Source of the DNA: Metridium senile
Taxonomy: Eukaryota > Cnidaria > Anthozoa > Actiniaria > Metridiidae
Length of the DNA: 64,000 nt
NCBI GenBank assembly: GCA_949775045.1
Contig: OX459099.1
Location: 3,455,067-3,519,066, forward strand
Reading direction: 5' to 3'
In this document: positions 59,551-64,000 of the stretch, one piece after another
How the letters are laid out: each line of letters begins with the position of its first letter
Numbering within the stretch: the first letter of the stretch is position 1
The notes under the pieces: model-generated
Told to the model about the DNA's origin: nothing
The model's input: only the letters and a program-made list of their open reading frames with translations
The model's database searches: none
Program-made: the position numbers and the translations under genes

Positions 59551-61555
59551 GTTGAGATTTGGTTTAAAAGTTATATTGTAATGGATCGATGACCTGTGCA
59601 GCCGTCCATGTTAAAATATTAGTCTTTTGTTCAAAATAACAAGTTTTGTAGACGTGGCTTCAGATGATCATTTGATTAAACACGTGGCCTACGTAGTGAC
59701 CATTTGAATTTGGTTACTATACGGCGCCAGGCTCCGCGCGGATAAACGGATTTTTCGTTGAATTTTTGTCCATTTAATTATTTCAGTCTTATTTATCTTT
59801 TTTTATACCTAGTTATCTATTTTTACTTGTTTGTGTGTTTACTATTTACTGTGTATTTGCCTATAAATTAATGTATTTATTCGCATCTTATTGTAAAAAT
59901 GGATGTTGAGATTAGTGAATGATCTAAAACTGATGAATAATTAAAATGATTGAATGGAAATGACAAATATCTATTTTTCTTTATCAATGTGTCATGGGTT
60001 ATTTATACTTTCATACATTCTTGTAACTATATATTGGGAACCAGTGCTCCAACAAAACTGTAACATTCCTTGTTTTTTTGGGTTACCTTCACACATCTTC
60101 GACATCTTCCTCTTCTTTTCTTTCGCCCACCTTTTCCTAAAAGATTGCCATAAAAGTTCATAAATTTTCAAACATGTTGAGTTAAATAGATGATATGTAA
60201 CATGTACAACTAGAGTGTGGTGATCAGGGAGGGGGGTGGGGGGGGGGGGGGGTAGCCTCCTATGCAGCCGCTCTTTTGTGTCGTCACGCAATACGAGTCT
60301 CTCCATGTCGCTTTAATTTCGCCAAAAATCGAAGTCCAAAAAGTAGGTATTCATTACGGTTGTCGGCTTTTTGCGAACTCAGACATTCTAACTACCAGTT
60401 GTGAAATACAATTTTGGCTGCTGCTGCTGCTACTCGGAACCTTTATGTTTTTAACAAATAACCCTCATAATGTCTGAGCTCGCAGCAAGCCAAAACTGCC
60501 GTTGAGCCAGAGCCCTACTGAAAACGGGAACGCGCCTAAATACGCCTTATTGTTGTTGTTGTTTTTTTCTCGGCGCTGGTCTTGCTGTCAGTCTATGAAG
60601 GTTCCCCATATCAAAACTAATCAATCCAGGAGACCTGCTGAATCAAATTAACTTTACGCCCTTTTGTAGTTAAAAAACAATATTGTTTTGATAGTATTGC
60701 CTATGAATTTTTAAATTAAAATAAATTTAAGAAGGCGAAAGAAAAAAAAATTTTGCTCGTGTCTTTTTTTAACAAGACTGAAATATACTATTTACGCTCT
60801 CTTGGTTTTATAGATTGTTGAGGTTTCAAACTCCGAGTTGCTCATGTAGACTTCAGGGTTAGCCTGGTTAATTTGAGTTAGGCACGCTTAATTAAAACAA
60901 AAACAAAAAAATAATAATAATATACATAAATTTATTTAACAAGTTCAAGTTTCAGTTATATACCAAAAACAAAAATAATAATAATAACTTGCAAATAGTA
61001 GAAGCTAGCAGTCGGCATTGAAACAATAAAAGCGATGATCGCCTAGAGTGCTTACACTATGTCCATGAAATAAAATCTAAATAGTTACTAACTAATAGTT
61101 TTTATTTAGTTTTTATTTATTTTTGTTTCACGGGTAGCCATTGGAGTTGGTGTAATAAAGGACTAACATGGTCATATTTCTTTGTGTTTGTAGCAATCTT
61201 GCAAGCAAAGTTTTGAATTTGTTGGAGTTTCTTCAGGTTCTTGGCAGAAGTATTGGACTAAGAGAGATCAGTACCACTGGTTAGACTAAGAGAGATCAGT
61301 ACCAAGTATAAATATGAAGCGGGAAAAGTGATGAACCAATCAATGTATATTTTGTAACAAATAGATGTATGTATACTGACGTATCGGATATTATTCGTAC
61401 AGGCTAGTTTAGATTCAAATGGAAACACTCTCTTTTACGATATAGAACTACATTTAATAACCCAGTAATTTTGTAGACCTACGTGGTTACTAAAGACTTT
61501 AATGATAAACTCTTGTCAAGACTAGTTTTAATCTGAATCGTCCATAACAAACCGT
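59551..61555. other. Intergenic region upstream of MFSD6-like
   Basis: A G run at 60229-60252 is followed by AGCCTCCTATGCAGCCGCTC and GTCACGCAA (60254-60293), a piece resembling the hairpin element at 21203. Short AAT repeats at about 60910 and 60975. No gene recognised. Confidence 0.45.
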
Positions 61556-61650
61556 ATAAATCTTGCACAACCTCGAGGGCAAAAAAAAATATCCTGCAAA
61601 AAGACTGCCCACCCCCAACCCCCTCAAATAATGGTCCGTGCCCAACGTGC
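61556..61650. repeat. G/C-tract MITE fragment
   Basis: CTTGCACAACCTCGAGGGCA, then CCCACCCCCAACCCCCTCAA and AATGGTCCGTGCCC: resembles the right end of the element at 63172-63961 without its partner arm. Confidence 0.55.
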
Positions 61651-61859
61651 AACTCCACATATTTCATACGGTGTTGACGTTAGCGTTTTTACTCTCATAA
61701 AAAAAACATGGCTCCAAGTTCTAGCTGATCTTAAATCTATAGAATATGTGGCTCATTAACAAATGAGATACACAATACAATCCATAAACTAAAAAAAGCT
61801 TTTCTGAATAATTTAGAGTTAAGTCAAGTCAATCTTTATTTGACCCACACACTATAAGT

Positions 61860-61950
61860 ATAGGATAATGGATGAGCTCCGAGGCTTATTAAAAATAATG
61901 CGCGCGAGGTCATTATTTGCAATAAGCCGAGGAGCGAGGCCATTATCCCA
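61860..61950. repeat. Short imperfect foldback
   Basis: ATAATGGATGAGCTCCGAGG + CTTATT pairs with AATAAGCCGAGGAGCGAGGC + CATTAT, with a GCGCGCGAGG centre near 61905. Confidence 0.6.
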
Positions 61951-62117
61951 TTTAATACACATTCTCATTGTTTTCGAAGGAAAACCACTTACTAACAATT
62001 CCCAAAGGGTCCATTAACTAAACTATTTTTCTTGTCTGTCCCATGGAACCAATGCTAACAATGTCTTTTGTAACAATTATCAAGAAAAAGACATTTCGTT
62101 TTTATTTAAACCAAAAC

Positions 62118-62205
62118 TGACATCGGTTGGTCAGATAGCATACAGCGTTAGGTGTAGGAATTCGAAGGCAGAGATTGTGGGTTCGAATCTCGTTGGTGTC
62201 ATTTT
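62118..62205 (+). repeat. tRNA-like sequence with a good B box
   Basis: GGGTTCGAATCTC at about 62180-62192 is a near-consensus polymerase III B box and T-arm, and a T-rich stretch follows at 62204-62216. The expected A box about 50 nt upstream (near GGTTGGTCAGATAGC) is poor. Best read as a decayed tRNA pseudogene or SINE, not a working tRNA. Confidence 0.35.
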
Positions 62206-62479
62206 ATTTTTTCTTTACTTTAAATTCAAGTCTAAGTCTTAAGTCTAAGTTTCATATCTATCAAAGTATCTTTCAAACCTCGATCTGGATCAAAATAATA
62301 ACCTCTAGCTCCAAATAATAACCTCTGGTTCCGATTGAGTGACTACAATAATGACCTATGAATAATTAATTCATTAGCCCTACTCTTCCCTGCTGAATTC
62401 AAAACCCTCCCCAGCTTGAAGATTCTCGTAAATAATGACTACTTCGAAACAATGAAAGTGTGTATTAACAATACTTACA

Positions 62480-62860
62480 TAGAGCGAAAACACTAGAACC
62501 ATGAAATAAAAACAAAATAGTTACTAACTAATAGTTTCTATTTTCACCTTCCCTTACACATTCTATTTTACATCTTCTTTCTCTTTTACCAATAATTCCT
62601 GTCACTCTCACTACACTTTTTATTTCCACCACTTCTTCCTTCTCCTCTATTCACTAGTTAAGTTCACACTTCAGTCAATGCAATATTACATATACTTTCA
62701 CAAAAACTATCACTCAACCAGAAACATCAAATACAAAAGGAAACAATTCCTCATTACAACTTTACTTGTCTTTTATAGTCACTAATAGTCGCTAAATAAG
62801 AACTATTACACAGTCACTAACAATTTGATTTTGTTTCGTGGTTCTAGTGTTTTCGCTCTA
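62480..62860. mobile_element. 381-bp inverted-repeat MITE (TAGAGCGAAAACAC)
   Basis: Ends TAGAGCGAAAACACTAGAAC + CATGAAA and the inverse TTTCGTGGTTCTAGTGTTTT + CGCTCTA. Sub-terminal TAGTTACTAACTAATAGTTT also occurs at about 61080-61100, a probable relict of the same family. Confidence 0.75.
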
Positions 62861-63171
62861 TAAATAACTTACAATTTAAATATAATGTTTACATATCGAG
62901 AATAAATAAAGTGAAAAACTATAAGTTGATTGTTATCTACATATATTTGTATTGACTCAAGTATATATGCAACAAAACTAAATACAGAAATGTTTTTTTA
63001 AACTTTTCATTTCGGATTGGCATAAAATCTGGATCAATATTGGTAAATCTGTTATTTTCGTTTCGTTTTCGAAATTATCTCTCGTCCACTGAAAAGTAAT
63101 AACAATAACAAAGTTTAATAAGGAACCTCTTTCACTAAGTTGATTTTCAAAGAGGTCCTAAAACTATAAAT

Positions 63172-63961
63172 AAGGGGTGGACCATTAGAAGTTGGGGGAG
63201 AGGGGGGGGGGGGGGGGGGGGGGGGGGGGTGGCGGCAATTCCCAAAATAGAAAACGTGCACGGCCAATGCGCCCTAAAAAAAAATCCTACACAGAGCCAA
63301 GCTAAAAAAAAAACCTGCAGAACCTTGAGGGGTAGCGAATGCTAAAATTTTAAAATCCGAGCCTGACATTCTAGAAATATATCAGCTCATGCATTTATTG
63401 TATTTAAAAATTCTAGACTCCGAGACATCAAAAGCACGAAAATCCGAGACTCCCGGGGAGACTTTAAGAAATCAAAAACACGAAAATCCAAGACTTTGAG
63501 ACATCAAAAACACTGAAAAATCCGAAACTTTGAGGCATCAAAAACACGAAAATCCGAGACTTTGGGGCATCAAAAACACAAAAATCCGAGACTTACGCTC
63601 TTTGTATCAGTATACAAAATATACCAAAACATAGACTTGCCCCAAGTCGACCTAAGTGGTTTTTTTCCGACAAAAAGTGAACAAATCGCCCGAAAGTTAA
63701 CTGAGCAAAGTCGCGAAGTAACTGCGCGTTGTACCAGACTAATAAATAAAACGGAAAAACGGACTTTTCAAAAGTTTAACCAAAACACAAACAGTTGTTT
63801 TCTCTTTGAATTTCAGAGAACAAAATTCTGTAAAACAAAAAACCGTGCAAGACCTCTCTGGTCGAAAAAAAAATCTTGCACAACCCGTGCGCGGCGAAAA
63901 AAATAACCTACACAAAAATATTGCCACCCCCCTCCCTCAACTTCTAATGGTCCACCCCTAA
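63172..63961. mobile_element. G-tract-ended large foldback element, copy C
   Basis: Ends TAAGGGGTGGACCATTAGAA + GTTGGGGGAG and the inverse CTTCTAATGGTCCACCCCTA, with a G run of about 29 at 63201-63229. Interior 63425-63595 is a roughly 30-bp tandem repeat (ATCCGAGACTTTGAGGCATC). Subterminal AAAATC(T/C)TGCAC/CTACAC repeats appear on both sides. 790 bp; no transposase seen. Confidence 0.75.
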
Positions 63962-64000
63962 GTATAGGTTAACAATAAACATTTGTTATATACCAACTGT

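Noticed and set aside
62118..62205. A functional tRNA gene
   Set aside because: Good B box but no convincing A box or acceptor stem; listed only as tRNA-like.

Overview
The window is animal nuclear DNA: AT-rich, with many short exons and clean GT-AG introns, crowded with microsatellites, minisatellites and short inverted-repeat transposons. Gene content (axonemal dynein, an F-box/WD40 protein, WDR13, two DEG/ENaC channels, an MFSD6-like transporter), human-like protein lengths and the repeat style suggest an early-branching metazoan, most likely an anthozoan cnidarian. The taxon is an inference; I cannot prove it from sequence alone. There is no bacterial, phage or CRISPR content.

Layout. 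(1) 1-12,986, minus strand: the 5' (N-terminal) part of an axonemal dynein heavy chain, 18 exons encoding about 729 residues, running off the left edge. Its introns hold at least five large simple-repeat arrays and several foldback elements. (2) 13,000-14,958: presumed divergent promoter region with one small minus-strand ORF of unknown status. (3) 14,959-24,083, plus strand: an FBXW10-like F-box/WD40 gene, 12 exons, about 1,034 aa. (4) 24,084-26,653: intergenic, with a 62-bp mini-transposon and a decayed LINE. (5) 26,654-36,532, plus: WDR13, 15 exons, 491 aa, close to the human length of 485. (6) 38,175-45,488 and 48,711-54,608, plus: two tandemly duplicated DEG/ENaC channel genes (520 and 511 aa), each of six coding exons with identical intron positions and phases; the first carries a LINE insertion and a 1.5-kb minisatellite in its introns. 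(7) 57,931-59,550, minus: a single-exon MFSD6-like major facilitator gene, 539 aa. (8) 59,551-64,000: no gene seen, only transposon debris, including a 0.8-kb G-tract-ended foldback element.

The genes do not form a pathway or operon. The most striking content beyond the genes is the dense, nested set of non-autonomous foldback elements. Several families occur two to four times here, some share termini but have different arms, and some sit inside others with TA or TTAA target duplications. Also notable are a near-identical patch shared by the two channel genes, tandem duplications that copy parts of exons, and minisatellites whose unit length is a multiple of three and so create long false ORFs on both strands. 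I found no convincing new multi-gene system. Exon coordinates come from reading splice sites and reading-frame continuity by eye.
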